DNA of 64,000 nucleotides from an uncultured Paracoccaceae bacterium (GCA_937916485.1 CALFSV010000036.1:62001-126000); one strand, 5' to 3'. Counted from the first letter of the stretch, positions 43,279 to 53,329 are shown. The notes: generated by a model from the sequence alone, not told the origin. Numbers and translations are program-made.

Positions 43279-45471
43279 ATGACACCGGACTTCTTTGACG
43301 AAGGTCAGCTTGTCAGCGTGCTGACAACCCAGCCGCTTGACCGGCTGCTGGATTACAAGGCCCCCGAGGGGGGCTGCTGGCTTGGCGCCTTTGTCGAGGT
43401 GCCGCTTGGGCCACGCAAGGTGTTGGGTGTTGTCTGGGGACCAGGCAAGGGCGACTATGACCACGCCAAGATCCGCAGCGTCATCCGGGTTCTGGATGCC
43501 GCCCCCATGCGGGACGAGATGCGGACCTTTCTGGGCCGTGCCGCTGACTACACCCTGACACCGATGCCCGCGATGCTGCGCCTTGCGACCCGCGCGCCGG
43601 GGCTGGGCGATGCGCCGTCGATGCGGCTGGTCTACCGGCTTGGCTCCAAAACCCCTGACCGGATGACAGAGGCCCGCGAAAAGGTGCTGGCCGTCCTGAA
43701 CGACTATGGCGGTCTGGCCTTTACCCTTGCCGAGCTGGCCGAGATGGCCGGGGTTGGAACCTCTGTCGTCAAGGGGCTGGTCAAGCAGGGTGCCGTCAGC
43801 GAAGAGGCCGCCCCGCGCGATACACCCTATCCCCAGCTCGATCCCGACTACGGCGGCAAGGACCTGACCGACGACCAATCCATCGGCGCCCGCGTCCTGC
43901 GCGAGGCCGTCCGGTCGCGCACCTATGGGACCACCCTCCTGCGGGGGGTTACAGGGTCGGGAAAGACCGAAGTATACCTCGAGGCCGTGGCCGAGGCGCT
44001 GCGTATCGGCCGACAGGCCCTTGTCCTTCTGCCCGAGATTGCGCTGACCGGCGAGTTTATCGACCGGGTCGAGGCGCGGTTCGGGATGCGCCCGGCCGAA
44101 TGGCATTCTGGCGTGACCATGACCGAGCGGCGACGCTGCTGGAAGATGGTGGGGCAGGGGGCCGCCCAGCTTGTCGTTGGTGCCCGCTCTGCGCTGTTCC
44201 TGCCGTTCCGCGACCTTGGGCTGATCGTCGTGGATGAGGAACATGACACCTCCTACAAGCAGGAAGACGGGGTTCTTTATAACGCCCGCGACATGACGGT
44301 CTTGCGGGCCTCATTAAATGCGGCGCAGGTGGTGCTGGCCTCTGCGACCCCGTCGCTTGAAAGCTGGGCCAATGTAGAGGCGGGGAAATACGCCCGCCTT
44401 GACCTTGCCTCGCGCTTTGGGGCCGCTGTCCTGCCAAGGATGGCGGCCATCGATATGCGGGCCGAAGAGATGCCGGGGGCAAAATGGATCTCCCCCACTC
44501 TAGCCCGCGCAGTCGAGGCGAGGATCGAGCGCAAGGAACAGGCCCTCTTGTTCCTTAACCGTCGCGGCTATGCCCCGGTGACGCTGTGCCGGGCTTGCGG
44601 GGCGCAGATTGGTTGTGACCATTGCGATGCCAAGATGGTCGAGCACCGGTTTCTCAAGCGGCTGATGTGCCACCAGTGCGGCGAGACCAAGCCGATGCCG
44701 ACCAAATGCCCCAGTTGCGAGGCCGAAGATCGGCTTGCCCCGGTCGGGCCGGGGGTCGAACGGCTTGCGGAAGAGGCGGCCGAGCGGTTCCCCGAGGCGC
44801 GGATCGCTGTCCTGTCGTCCGATCTTTATGGCTCTGCCCGCGCGCTCAAGGCCCATATCGCGGAAATTGCCGAGGGAGGGGCCGATATCATCATCGGGAC
44901 GCAGCTGGTCGCCAAGGGTCACAACTTTCCCCATCTGACCCTTGTCGGAGTGATCGACGCCGACCTTGGGCTACAGGGATCGGACCTGCGGGCTGCCGAG
45001 CGGACGTTTCAGCTGATGCGGCAGGTGGCCGGACGGGCCGGCCGGGCCGAGGCCCCGGGTGAGGCGCTGCTACAGACGTTTCAGCCAGAGCATCCGGTGA
45101 TCCGGGCGATTCTGGCCGGGGATGAAGAAGGCTTCTGGATGGCGGAGGCGGGCGAACGGCGCGCGGCGGGCGTGCCACCTTATGGACGTATGGCCGGGAT
45201 CATCCTGTCCTCGCCCAATGTGCAGGAGGTGTTTGACCTTGGCACCGAAATGGCCCGCAACGACCGGCCCCTGCGGCAAATCGGGGCGCAGGTCTATGGC
45301 CCGGCTCCTGCCCCCATCGCCCGCATTCGGGGGCGGCACAGGGTGCGTCTGCTGGTCAAGGCCGAAAAGACCGCCCCCCTGCAACAGGCCCTGGCCCAAT
45401 GGGTCGCACAGTTCCGACTGCCCGCCAACCTGCGGCTGTCGATCGATATCGATCCCCAAAGCTTCTACTGA
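43279..45471 (+). CDS. priA: Primosomal protein N' (replication restart helicase PriA)
   Basis: A protein of 730 residues from MTPDFFDEGQLV (43279). The N-terminal 3'-DNA-binding domain (about 1-100) precedes the helicase domains with Walker A GVTGSGKT at 223-230 and DEEHD. Between the helicase lobes is a zinc-binding insert with eight cysteines (CRACGAQIGCDHC and CHQCGE...CPSC). It reloads DnaB at stalled forks. The start overlaps no neighbour, and the gene is divergent from fsa. Confidence 0.95.
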   Translation: MTPDFFDEGQLVSVLTTQPLDRLLDYKAPEGGCWLGAFVEVPLGPRKVLGVVWGPGKGDYDHAKIRSVIRVLDAAPMRDEMRTFLGRAADYTLTPMPAMLRLATRAPGLGDAPSMRLVYRLGSKTPDRMTEAREKVLAVLNDYGGLAFTLAELAEMAGVGTSVVKGLVKQGAVSEEAAPRDTPYPQLDPDYGGKDLTDDQSIGARVLREAVRSRTYGTTLLRGVTGSGKTEVYLEAVAEALRIGRQALVLLPEIALTGEFIDRVEARFGMRPAEWHSGVTMTERRRCWKMVGQGAAQLVVGARSALFLPFRDLGLIVVDEEHDTSYKQEDGVLYNARDMTVLRASLNAAQVVLASATPSLESWANVEAGKYARLDLASRFGAAVLPRMAAIDMRAEEMPGAKWISPTLARAVEARIERKEQALLFLNRRGYAPVTLCRACGAQIGCDHCDAKMVEHRFLKRLMCHQCGETKPMPTKCPSCEAEDRLAPVGPGVERLAEEAAERFPEARIAVLSSDLYGSARALKAHIAEIAEGGADIIIGTQLVAKGHNFPHLTLVGVIDADLGLQGSDLRAAERTFQLMRQVAGRAGRAEAPGEALLQTFQPEHPVIRAILAGDEEGFWMAEAGERRAAGVPPYGRMAGIILSSPNVQEVFDLGTEMARNDRPLRQIGAQVYGPAPAPIARIRGRHRVRLLVKAEKTAPLQQALAQWVAQFRLPANLRLSIDIDPQSFY

Positions 45472-45536
45472 GGGTCCGCATTGACCCGGACCGCGCTCGG
45501 GCCTAATCGAACCGCATGATAGCCAAGGAGCCCGCC

Positions 45537-46415
45537 ATGCCGATCTATTCCGCCATCACGACCCTGCCGACGCAGGACAAGGCCGAGGCCCTTGGCGACG
45601 CGATGGAGGATCTTGATCCAGCCCCCTACGGCGTTGGCGTGTTCGAGGTCGAGGATGGATCGGGCCTTTACGAGGTGGGCGCACATTTCGAGGAAGAGCC
45701 GGACGGAATTGCCTTGGCCTTGCTGGCCGCCAGCCATGGGGCGCGGCCCTTTGCCGTGTCCGAGGTCCCCGATCAGGATTGGGTGGCCCATGTCCGCCGC
45801 GAGCTGGCCCCGGTCGAGGCGGGTCGCTTTTTCGTCTATGGCAGCCATGACGCCGACAAGGTGCCCGAAGGGCGCCATGCCCTGCTGATCGAGGCGGCGA
45901 TGGCCTTTGGCACCGGGCACCACGGCACGACGCTGGGGTGCTTGCGCGCATTGGACCGGCTGGTGGACGAGGGTTTCGTCGCCGACAAGGTTGCCGACAT
46001 CGGTTGCGGGACGGCGGTCCTTGCCATGGCGGCGGCGGCGGTCTGGCCCGATTGCAGCACAGTTCTGGCCAGCGACATTGACGATGTGGCCGTCGCCACC
46101 GCCAAGGCGAACGTGACAGCGAACGGACTGGACGGACGGGTGACCTGCCTGATGTCGGCCGGGTTCGAGGCACGGTCCCTCACCGAAGCTGGTCCCTATG
46201 ACCTGATCTTTGCAAATATCCTCAAAGGCCCACTGGTTTCCCTCGCTCCGGCAATGGCAGCGAATTGCAAACCCGAAGGGATGGTGATTCTTTCTGGGAT
46301 ATTGAACGAGCAAAGTGATGGCATAATTGAGATCTATGCACAGAACGGATTCAATTGCATCTCCAGAGAAGAGATTGTTGACTGGACGGCCCTAACTCTT
46401 AGGCGAACATCCTGA
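45537..46415 (+). CDS. prmA: Ribosomal protein L11 methyltransferase
   Basis: A protein of 292 residues from the ATG at 45537, preceded by AAGGAG. The N-terminal substrate domain is followed by the methyltransferase core, with AFGTGHHGTT (the PrmA SAM/substrate signature), the glycine loop DIGCGTAVLAMA and IFANILKGPL, the NxxxxPL-type catalytic motif region. PrmA trimethylates L11 at several residues. The last 60 codons are less GC-rich than the rest. It is separated from priA by about 65 bases. Confidence 0.9.
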   Translation: MPIYSAITTLPTQDKAEALGDAMEDLDPAPYGVGVFEVEDGSGLYEVGAHFEEEPDGIALALLAASHGARPFAVSEVPDQDWVAHVRRELAPVEAGRFFVYGSHDADKVPEGRHALLIEAAMAFGTGHHGTTLGCLRALDRLVDEGFVADKVADIGCGTAVLAMAAAAVWPDCSTVLASDIDDVAVATAKANVTANGLDGRVTCLMSAGFEARSLTEAGPYDLIFANILKGPLVSLAPAMAANCKPEGMVILSGILNEQSDGIIEIYAQNGFNCISREEIVDWTALTLRRTS

Positions 46416-46518
46416 ATTTAAGGGGTTTCTAGGCTAATCTAAAGTGTCCGCCATTTTATTGCCACAATTTAACCGGATAAAAGTCTTTGTGAGGCGGGGG
46501 CGTTTCGCGGAGATCGTT

Positions 46519-46872
46519 ATGGACGATTCATTCAAGAGCTTTTCCCAGCGTATCAGCCGGGTCAACCGGCGCCGTCAAAAGATGAACAACAACGGCGTTG
46601 TTCGCAAAGTTGGCAAAGACGGTTTGATCAGCGCATACCCGCGCCGCCGCATGCCCAGCTTTCCGTTTCGTGGTATCGTTATCCTTGTGATGGCGGCATT
46701 TCTGTACAAGGCCGTCATGTTTGCATGGCTTGGCGCGGCAACCTATGGCGACCGTGTCGAAGCATTGGCCCAGGGCACGATTGTAGAGCAGGTTGGTGCC
46801 TGGATCCTACAGGCTGATCCCGCGACAGTCACCGTCGGCAACATCATCAAGCCGTTGCTGCCACTCGCCTGA
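46519..46872 (+). CDS. Small single-pass membrane protein of unknown function
   Basis: A protein of 117 residues from MDDSFKSFSQRISRVN (46519), with GGAG upstream; an open frame reaches back to 46444 but lacks support. A strongly basic N-terminal half (RVNRRRQKMNNN and YPRRRMPS) precedes one membrane helix (about 52-75, FRGIVILVMAAFLYKAVMFAW), then a short periplasmic tail ending NIIKPLLPLA. I do not recognise a named family, though small proteins of this type are found in Rhodobacteraceae. A strong bidirectional terminator follows about 80 bases later. Confidence 0.75.
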   Translation: MDDSFKSFSQRISRVNRRRQKMNNNGVVRKVGKDGLISAYPRRRMPSFPFRGIVILVMAAFLYKAVMFAWLGAATYGDRVEALAQGTIVEQVGAWILQADPATVTVGNIIKPLLPLA

Positions 46873-46950
46873 TCATCTGCGGGCTTGTCATCTGCCGGAC
46901 CATGCAGTTCCCGGCAGAGCAGGGCCACCGCACCTCACACTGAAAACAAC

Positions 46951-46986
46951 AAAAAAGCCGCCCTCATGAAACGGGGCGGCTTTTTG
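46951..46986. terminator. Bidirectional intrinsic terminator
   Basis: A GCCGCCC/GGGCGGC stem with a ten-base loop is flanked by A6 on the left and T5 on the right, so it ends transcription from both sides: the membrane-protein gene on the plus strand and the DUF1127 gene on the minus strand. Confidence 0.9.
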
Positions 46987-47009
46987 ACGTTCGACGATGT
47001 GTCGACGAC

Positions 47010-47213
47010 TTAGAAGCGGGCCGAGCGGGTCGCGATCATGTCGATGTCGCCACGGCTCAGACCGATGTCGTCAAGCTCGCGCGAGGACAGCTTGGACAGC
47101 GATTTGCGGGTGATGCGGGCATCGTTCCAGATGGTCAGGGTGTTGACGAAACGGGTGATTGCGGCGGCGAAGCTAAAGCCGACGGCAGTGCGGTTGGTGC
47201 TGAAAGTTGACAT
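47010..47213 (-). CDS. DUF1127 domain protein
   Basis: A protein of 67 residues from the ATG at 47213, preceded by AGGAAACAGG; the open frame extends much further upstream but only this part is a recognisable gene. The C-terminal half carries the DUF1127 helix-turn: RITRKSLSKLSSRELDDIGLSRGDID, in part. Proteins of this family in Rhodobacter and rhizobia are small, basic RNA-associated regulators, often produced under stress. The terminator at 46951-46986 follows the stop closely, so it is monocistronic. Confidence 0.88.
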   Translation of the reverse strand: MSTFSTNRTAVGFSFAAAITRFVNTLTIWNDARITRKSLSKLSSRELDDIGLSRGDIDMIATRSARF

Positions 47214-47308
47214 TTGCCTGTTTCCTGTGCGGGTCTGCTGCGAAGCAGTGCGTTGTAGAGATGAGCCGCAGCTAGTCTTAAAATTGTGCTCGCACCAGAA
47301 CCGTTTTC

Positions 47309-47323
47309 GCATAGGTCCTATGC
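47309..47323. promoter_or_regulatory. Perfect 15-base palindrome between DUF1127 and ruvC
   Basis: GCATAGG and CCTATGC are separated by one base. It lies about 100 bases upstream of the DUF1127 start and 225 bases upstream of ruvC, in a relatively AT-rich divergent region (47214-47548) that must hold both promoters. It could be a dimeric regulator site. Apart from this and AT-rich stretches I see nothing in the gap. Confidence 0.4.
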
Positions 47324-47548
47324 AATCCAAGCATGACACATTTTTGCCCTTAGCCATTGTAATAGATAGGTAAATTACTGGTGAGATTTGTCGTGATCCT
47401 GCATCACAGCGTCGCATTCTGACGTCGTTCGCGGCAATATGTGGCGCTTTCAGACAACTGCGTTTCGCAGGCCCCTTCGATGCCGCTTGGCGGGTGTTCG
47501 CCTTTTGTGCTAGACGGATTGCAACAAAAAGAGAGCGGTGGGGCAAAA

Positions 47549-48055
47549 ATGCGGGTTTTGGGGATCGATCCCGGGCTGAGGAACATGGGTTGGGGGGTCA
47601 TCGAGGCCTCTGGATCGCGACTCAGGCATGTGGCGAACGGGGTTTGCGCCTCACTTGGGGCGGATCTGCCGTTGCGGTTATTGTCCCTGCACACCCAGCT
47701 CACCGAAGTGTTGCGGACCTACGCCCCCGACGCGGCAGCGGTGGAACAGACATTCGTCAACCGGGACGGCGCCGGCACGCTCAAGCTGGGGCAGGCACGC
47801 GGGATCGCGGTGCTGGTTCCGGCGCAGGCTGGTCTCACGGTGGGCGAATATGCACCGAACGCAGTCAAGAAGGCGATTGTCGGGGTTGGCCACGCGGACA
47901 AGGGGCAGATTGCCCATATGGTGCGCCTGCACCTTCCGGGGGTCGAACTGGCCGGACCTGACGCTGCCGATGCGCTTGCCATCGCGATTTGCCACGCCCA
48001 TCATCTGCAATCGGCGGGCCATTTGCAGGCCGCTCTTCTGAAAGCCGGGGCATGA
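47549..48055 (+). CDS. ruvC: Crossover junction endodeoxyribonuclease RuvC
   Basis: A protein of 168 residues starting [16 protein letters not shown] (47549). The catalytic acidic residues are visible: Asp7, the Glu in AAAVEQTF, and the C-terminal [14 protein letters not shown]. It cuts Holliday junctions moved by RuvAB. The stop overlaps the ruvA start as ATGA. The longer upstream open frame has no family support. Confidence 0.96.
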   Translation: MRVLGIDPGLRNMGWGVIEASGSRLRHVANGVCASLGADLPLRLLSLHTQLTEVLRTYAPDAAAVEQTFVNRDGAGTLKLGQARGIAVLVPAQAGLTVGEYAPNAVKKAIVGVGHADKGQIAHMVRLHLPGVELAGPDAADALAIAICHAHHLQSAGHLQAALLKAGA

Positions 48056-48720
48056 TTGGCAAGATCAGCGGCCGCCTTGACTGGCGCGGAAACGACCACG
48101 TTCTGATTGATGTCCGGGGTGTCGGCTACATCGTCTATGTGTCGGACCGGGTGTTGGCTGGCCTGCCGCCGGTGGGGCAGGCTGTTGCGCTTTATACAGA
48201 TCTTCTGGTGCGCGAAGACATTTTGCAGCTGTTCGGCTTTCCCACGCTGGTGGAAAAGGAATGGCACCGCCTGCTGACCAGCGTGCAAGGCATCGGGGCC
48301 AAGGCATCGCTTGCCATCCTCGGGGCGCTTGGGCCCGAAGGTGTTGGCCGGGCGATCGCCCTAGGCGACTGGTCTTCGGTTGCCAAGGCCCGGGGCGTCG
48401 GCCCAAAGACCGCGCAGCGTGTCGTCAACGAACTGAAGGACAAGGCCCCCGCCATCATGGCGATGGGAGGGGAGGCCCCGGCAACACCATCGGCAGGGGT
48501 GGCTGACCTCGAAGTGATCGAGACGGTGGCCGCGCCGGCAGCACCCCTTCGCACCGGGACGTCCCATGCGCAGGCAGAGGCACTGTCGGCCCTATCCAAC
48601 CTTGGCTATGGCCCGGGTGAGGCGGCAGGCGCCGTCGCACAGGCCGCCGGGGCGGAACCCGAGGCGGAGACGCCAGCCCTCATTCGCGCCGCGCTAAAGC
48701 TTTTGGCGCCAAAGGGGTAG
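48052..48720 (+). CDS. ruvA: Holliday junction branch migration protein RuvA
   Basis: A protein of 222 residues starting [29 protein letters not shown] (in part). Domain I is the OB fold, domain II carries the two helix-hairpin-helix motifs ([16 protein letters not shown] and [14 protein letters not shown]), and after an Ala/Pro-rich linker comes domain III ([17 protein letters not shown]), which binds RuvB. It holds the four-way junction in a tetramer. It overlaps ruvC by four bases and ruvB follows after three bases. Confidence 0.96.
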   Translation: MIGKISGRLDWRGNDHVLIDVRGVGYIVYVSDRVLAGLPPVGQAVALYTDLLVREDILQLFGFPTLVEKEWHRLLTSVQGIGAKASLAILGALGPEGVGRAIALGDWSSVAKARGVGPKTAQRVVNELKDKAPAIMAMGGEAPATPSAGVADLEVIETVAAPAAPLRTGTSHAQAEALSALSNLGYGPGEAAGAVAQAAGAEPEAETPALIRAALKLLAPKG

Positions 48721-48723
48721 GGA

Positions 48724-49758
48724 ATGTCAGAGGCTGAACCCGACCCAACCCTGCGTCCCGACCGCCGTCCCGAGGATGCGCCGGGCGAAGACCGGGCGCT
48801 GCGCCCGCAAGCCTTGTCCGAGTTCATCGGGCAGGAAGAGGCGCGGGCGAACCTGCGGGTTTTTATCGACAGCGCCCGGATGCGAGGCGAGGCGATGGAC
48901 CACACCCTGTTTCACGGGCCGCCCGGGCTTGGCAAGACGACGTTGGCCCAGATCATGGCCCGCGAGCTTGGCGTCGGTTTTCGCATGACGTCGGGGCCGG
49001 TTCTGGCCAAGGCCGGGGATCTTGCGGCCATCCTGACCAACCTCGAGGCCCGCGACGTCCTTTTCATCGACGAGATTCACCGGCTGAGCCCGGTTGTCGA
49101 AGAGGTCCTTTATCCCGCGCTTGAGGATTTTGAGCTGGACCTTGTGATCGGCGAAGGCCCTGCCGCCCGGACTGTGCGGATCGAACTGCAGCCATTTACC
49201 CTTGTCGGGGCTACCACCCGGCTTGGCCTTTTGACGACGCCGCTGCGAGACCGCTTCGGCATCCCCACCCGGCTTGAGTTCTACACGGTGGCGGAACTGC
49301 ACGAGATCGTGACCCGCAGTGCCCGTCTGATGGGCGCCCCGGCCGAGCCTGAAGGAGCCGAGGAAATCGCCCGCCGCGCCCGCGGCACCCCGCGCATCGC
49401 AGGCCGCCTTTTGCGCCGGGTCGTCGATTTCGCACTGGTCGAGGGCGATGGCCGGGTCACCCGCGCCCTGGCCGACCGGGCGCTGACCCGGTTGGGTGTC
49501 GATTACCTTGGTCTGGACGGGGCCGACCGGCGCTACCTGCGCCTGATTGCGGACAGTTATGGCGGCGGTCCGGTCGGGATCGAGACGCTGAGTGCCGCGC
49601 TGAGTGAAAGCCGTGACGCGCTGGAAGAGGTGATCGAGCCGTTCTTGTTGCAGCAGGGCCTGATCCAGCGGACGCCGAGGGGCCGGATGCTGACCCAGCC
49701 CGCCTGGCGTCACCTTGGGCTGGAACCGCCGCGCAGCCAGTCGGATCTGTTCGAATAG
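48724..49758 (+). CDS. ruvB: Holliday junction branch migration helicase RuvB
   Basis: A protein of 344 residues. Walker A GPPGLGKT is at residues 65-72, Walker B is in [11 protein letters not shown], sensor 1 in VGATTRLG and the arginine finger in RDRFGIP. The C-terminal winged helix binds DNA. It is a hexameric AAA+ motor that pumps DNA through RuvA. It ends the ruvCAB cluster; a short intergenic repeat lies between it and the next gene. Confidence 0.97.
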   Translation: MSEAEPDPTLRPDRRPEDAPGEDRALRPQALSEFIGQEEARANLRVFIDSARMRGEAMDHTLFHGPPGLGKTTLAQIMARELGVGFRMTSGPVLAKAGDLAAILTNLEARDVLFIDEIHRLSPVVEEVLYPALEDFELDLVIGEGPAARTVRIELQPFTLVGATTRLGLLTTPLRDRFGIPTRLEFYTVAELHEIVTRSARLMGAPAEPEGAEEIARRARGTPRIAGRLLRRVVDFALVEGDGRVTRALADRALTRLGVDYLGLDGADRRYLRLIADSYGGGPVGIETLSAALSESRDALEEVIEPFLLQQGLIQRTPRGRMLTQPAWRHLGLEPPRSQSDLFE

Positions 49759-49790
49759 GCCCCGGCATTTGTGTGGGATGTGAGACCGGG

Positions 49791-49826
49791 CTTGCCTCCG
49801 GCGGGGATATTTGGGATCCGAAGAAG
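49791..49826. repeat. Rhodobacteraceae-type intergenic repeat, copy 2
   Basis: It contains GGGATATTTGGGATCCGAAGA, closely matching the minus-strand reading of the element at 8445-8501, preceded here by GCCTCCGGCG. It ends at the start of the next gene and supplies GAAGAAG as that gene's only Shine-Dalgarno-like sequence. Confidence 0.6.
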
Positions 49827-50456
49827 ATGATGGACCCGCAACAGATTGAACCGTTCTTTAGCCGCAGCGACGGCACATTCCTGTTTGCCCGTTGGGGCAG
49901 GCCTATTGTGCCTGTGGTTTTTGGTCTCGCGGATGAGACTTTGCCGGTCCTCAAGGGGGCGATCGAGGCGGTCGTGACCTTGGCCGGGCACAAGATGGCC
50001 GAGGTGGACCCGGACCTGGGGGCCAACCTGATGGTCTTCTTTGTGTCCGACTGGGCCGAGTTGGAAGGTGTTCCCAATCTGGAAAAGCTTATCCCCGACC
50101 TTGGCGCTCTGCTCAGCCGTCTGGAGGCGGCGGAGGCCAATCAGTATCGCATCTTTCGGTTTGACGAGGCTGGCGCCATCAAGGCTGCCTTCGTGCTGGT
50201 CCGCATGGATGCCCATCTTCAGGCCGTCCCCGCCGAGACCATTGCCCTGAGCCAGGCGGTCCAGGTGATCCTGTTGTGGTCGGATCGGGCCTTTGTCGAT
50301 GCGTCGCCCTTGTTGGCGGGCCCGGATGGTTCGGTCCTGTTGAAGCCCGAGATCGGGGCGTTGGTCAGGTCCGCCTATGATCCTGTCCTGTCCCCGATGT
50401 CGCAGGACCCGACGCTGACCTATCGCCTGTCTGCCCGCATGGCCCGTCCGACATGA
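49827..50456 (+). CDS. Uncharacterised protein between ruvB and ybgC
   Basis: A soluble protein of 209 residues from the ATG pair at 49827/49830 (MMDPQQIEPFFSRSDGTFLFARWGRPIVPVVFG, in part). It is acidic, without signal peptide or membrane segment, and I recognise no family. GRPIVPVVFGLADETLPVLKGAI suggests an alternating beta/alpha start. The last codons overlap the ybgC start (ATGA), so it is coupled to the tol-pal genes. The GAAGAAG before its start belongs to the adjoining repeat. Confidence 0.75.
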   Translation: MMDPQQIEPFFSRSDGTFLFARWGRPIVPVVFGLADETLPVLKGAIEAVVTLAGHKMAEVDPDLGANLMVFFVSDWAELEGVPNLEKLIPDLGALLSRLEAAEANQYRIFRFDEAGAIKAAFVLVRMDAHLQAVPAETIALSQAVQVILLWSDRAFVDASPLLAGPDGSVLLKPEIGALVRSAYDPVLSPMSQDPTLTYRLSARMARPT

Positions 50457-50854
50457 CCCATTCCTTTGTCTGCAGGGTCTACTACGAGGACACCGACCTT
50501 GCGGGCATCGTCTACTATGCCAATTACCTGAAGTTCATCGAGCGTGCTCGCAGTGAATGGGTCCGCGACCTGGGTCTTGATCAGGCCCGGATGAAGGCCG
50601 AGGAGGGTGTCGTCTTTGCGGTCAGGCGGGTCGAGGCGGACTATCTTGCGCCTGCCCGTTTTGACGATTTGTTGCAGGTCACGACAGAGGTTCTAACGGT
50701 GACACCAGCCCGGATTGTCTTGGCGCAAAGCGTGCTGCGAGAAGGCGACCTGTTGTTTGCTGCCAAGGTGACCCTTGTCGCCCTTGGTGCCGACGGTCGC
50801 CCGATGCGCCTTCCGGCGGGACTTCGCCGACAAGGACCCTTGGGACCGGCGTGA
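50453..50854 (+). CDS. ybgC: Tol-Pal-associated acyl-CoA thioesterase YbgC
   Basis: A protein of 133 residues with the hotdog fold. YYEDTDLAGIVYYANYLKFIERARSEW includes the catalytic Asp and the helix typical of YbgC (in part). The enzyme hydrolyses short- or medium-chain acyl-CoA or acyl-ACP thioesters in the cytoplasm and is linked to phospholipid metabolism. As in many proteobacteria it opens the tol-pal cluster. Its start overlaps the unknown gene upstream. Confidence 0.93.
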   Translation: MTHSFVCRVYYEDTDLAGIVYYANYLKFIERARSEWVRDLGLDQARMKAEEGVVFAVRRVEADYLAPARFDDLLQVTTEVLTVTPARIVLAQSVLREGDLLFAAKVTLVALGADGRPMRLPAGLRRQGPLGPA

Positions 50855-50973
50855 AAAGGGGTCACCTACCGTTGTAGCATTGGATTTCCATTGTCCGATG
50901 CGGTACAGATGACCCAAGAGAGCCCCAAGACGGCCACAGCAAAGCAGTATGCGGTCAAACAAAGAGCAGGCAG

Positions 50974-51648
50974 ATGGAAGCAGCAACCGACTACACGATG
51001 TGGGCGTTGTTCGCCCGGTCGACCCTTATCGTCAAGTTCGTGATGATCATGCTCGTGTTGGCATCGGTCTGGTGCTGGGCGATTATCATCGACAAGGCGA
51101 TCCAGTATCGCCGTGCCCGCCGCGAGGCGGCAGTTTTTGACCGGGCGTTCTGGTCGGGCGAGCCTTTGGACCAGCTTTTCGACCAGATCGGCCCCACGCC
51201 CAAAGGGTCGAGTGAGACAATTTTTGCCGCCGGCATGCTGGAATGGCGGCGCAGTCACCGCCAGGACGGGGCGTTGATCGCCGGCGCGCAGGCCCGCATC
51301 GACCGGTCCATGGACGTGGCCATCAACAAGGAGGCGGCCCGCCTGCAAAAGGGTCTGCCGGTTCTGGCCACGGTCGGCTCTACTGCCCCGTTCGTGGGTC
51401 TGTTTGGAACGGTCTGGGGCATCATGAATGCCTTTATCGAGATTGCAGAGGCGCAGAATACCAACCTTGCCGTTGTCGCGCCCGGCATTGCCGAGGCCCT
51501 GCTGGCGACCGGCCTTGGCCTTCTCGCCGCTATCCCGGCCGTGATCTACTACAACAAATTGTCATCGGACAGTGATCGGATCGTGGCAGGCTACGAGTCC
51601 TTTGCCGATGAATTCGCCACCATCTTGTCCCGTCAGTTGGACAGTTAG
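50974..51648 (+). CDS. tolQ: Tol-Pal system proton channel protein TolQ
   Basis: A protein of 224 residues with three membrane helices (first at about 15-38, IVKFVMIMLVLASVWCWAIII; the others in the second half). GSTAPFVGLFGTVWGIMNAF is the ExbB/TolQ signature. With TolR it forms the proton-driven motor of the Tol-Pal system, which holds the outer membrane during cell division. It follows ybgC after about 120 bases, which may include an internal promoter. Confidence 0.96.
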   Translation: MEAATDYTMWALFARSTLIVKFVMIMLVLASVWCWAIIIDKAIQYRRARREAAVFDRAFWSGEPLDQLFDQIGPTPKGSSETIFAAGMLEWRRSHRQDGALIAGAQARIDRSMDVAINKEAARLQKGLPVLATVGSTAPFVGLFGTVWGIMNAFIEIAEAQNTNLAVVAPGIAEALLATGLGLLAAIPAVIYYNKLSSDSDRIVAGYESFADEFATILSRQLDS

Positions 51649-51649
51649 A

Positions 51650-52141
<492 letters not shown>

Positions 52142-52165
52142 GGCCCGGTCGGGCATGGGCAAATC

Positions 52166-53329
52166 ATGAGCACGGTCGAAGACTTTGAGGATGTCGGGGC
52201 CCCCGCGCGCCGGATGAGCTTTGGCACCACCCTTTCGGTTGTGGGCCACGTTGTGCTTATAGGCTGGCTGCTATTGGGGTGGGGCCTGACGCATGATCCG
52301 GTCCCGTTTGACGTGACAGAAGTGTCTGTCGTGTCTGGTGAGGCATATGCGGCCCTTGTTGCTGCTACCACGCCGCAGGCCGACACCAGCCAACCTGCTG
52401 CGCCCGAGGTCCCCGTGGCACCTGAGATCCCGCCGGCCGTCGCCACCCCGGAAGAGCCAGTGAGCCCTTTGACGCCGGCGCCAGAACAGCCGACCGCAGA
52501 GGTCGAACTGGCCCCGGCCCGGCCCGAGCCGCCGCCGCCACCCGTGGCTGACGTGGCCGACGCCGTGCCAGAGTTTGCCCAACCCGAGCCGCCCGCACCG
52601 CCCCCTTCCGCGGCGGCCTTGGCAGACGCGCCCCGTCCTGTCCCCCGTCCGGCCACCCGGATCGCACCCGAGGCCGCACTTCCGCCGCCCCCGGATGCGG
52701 CGATTGATCCCGTCGTTCAGCAGCAGGCGGCCCCCGACGCGGTTGGAGAGGTTGTCGAGGAACCGGCGCAAGAGACCGCGCCCGAAGAGGCCGCGACGGA
52801 GGTCGTCACCGAGGCCGAGACACCGTCTGGCGCTGTCGAGGTGTCGCGCAGGCCCCAATCCCGACCGACCCGCCCACCGGTCCAAAGCGAGACCGCCACG
52901 CAGACGGCGCCCGAACCTGCCGCCGAACCTGCCGCCGATCCTGCGGTTGACGCGGTTGCCGCTGCCGTTGCCGCCGCGTCTTCGCAACCGGCTTCGGCCA
53001 ATCCCGGTCCGCCCTTGACCGGTGCGGAACAAGATGCATTCCGCGTGTCGGTCCAGGGCTGCTGGGTTGTCGATCAAGGCTCGCTTGCCTCTAGTGTGAC
53101 CGTCACCCTTGCGTTCGAACTCACCCGCGACGGCCGTGTCGCCGGGAACGAGGTGGTGATGATCGGGAACAGTGGCGGCACCCCGGGGGCCATCCAGGCC
53201 GCCTACGAATCCGCCCGGCGCGCGGTCTTGCGCTGCCAGTCAGATGGCTTCCCTCTTCCGGCCGACAAATACGAACAATGGCGGCTGGTCGAGATGACGT
53301 TCAACCCTGCCGAGATGAGGATCCGATAG
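52166..53329 (+). CDS. tolA: Tol-Pal system envelope protein TolA
   Basis: A protein of 387 residues. One membrane helix near residues 17-40 (LSVVGHVVLIGWLLLGWGL) anchors it. A long Pro/Ala/Glu-rich periplasmic region (about 60-285) of low complexity follows. The C-terminal domain (about 290-387, DAFRVSVQGCWVVDQGS to EMTFNPAEMRIR) is a TonB/TolA-like beta domain that contacts TolB and Pal. The low-complexity middle produces large shadow frames on both strands. The ATG has no strong Shine-Dalgarno. Confidence 0.88.
   Translation: MSTVEDFEDVGAPARRMSFGTTLSVVGHVVLIGWLLLGWGLTHDPVPFDVTEVSVVSGEAYAALVAATTPQADTSQPAAPEVPVAPEIPPAVATPEEPVSPLTPAPEQPTAEVELAPARPEPPPPPVADVADAVPEFAQPEPPAPPPSAAALADAPRPVPRPATRIAPEAALPPPPDAAIDPVVQQQAAPDAVGEVVEEPAQETAPEEAATEVVTEAETPSGAVEVSRRPQSRPTRPPVQSETATQTAPEPAAEPAADPAVDAVAAAVAAASSQPASANPGPPLTGAEQDAFRVSVQGCWVVDQGSLASSVTVTLAFELTRDGRVAGNEVVMIGNSGGTPGAIQAAYESARRAVLRCQSDGFPLPADKYEQWRLVEMTFNPAEMRIR

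Noticed and set aside
46873..47009. CcsR-type small RNAs downstream of the DUF1127 gene, as in Rhodobacter sphaeroides
   Set aside because: I looked for the CCUCCUCCC loop motif on the minus strand and found none; a terminator follows the gene directly.
52500..53010. Repeat array inside tolA
   Set aside because: The repetitive look comes from Pro/Ala/Glu-rich low complexity, normal for the TolA periplasmic stalk; there are no constant spacers or units.
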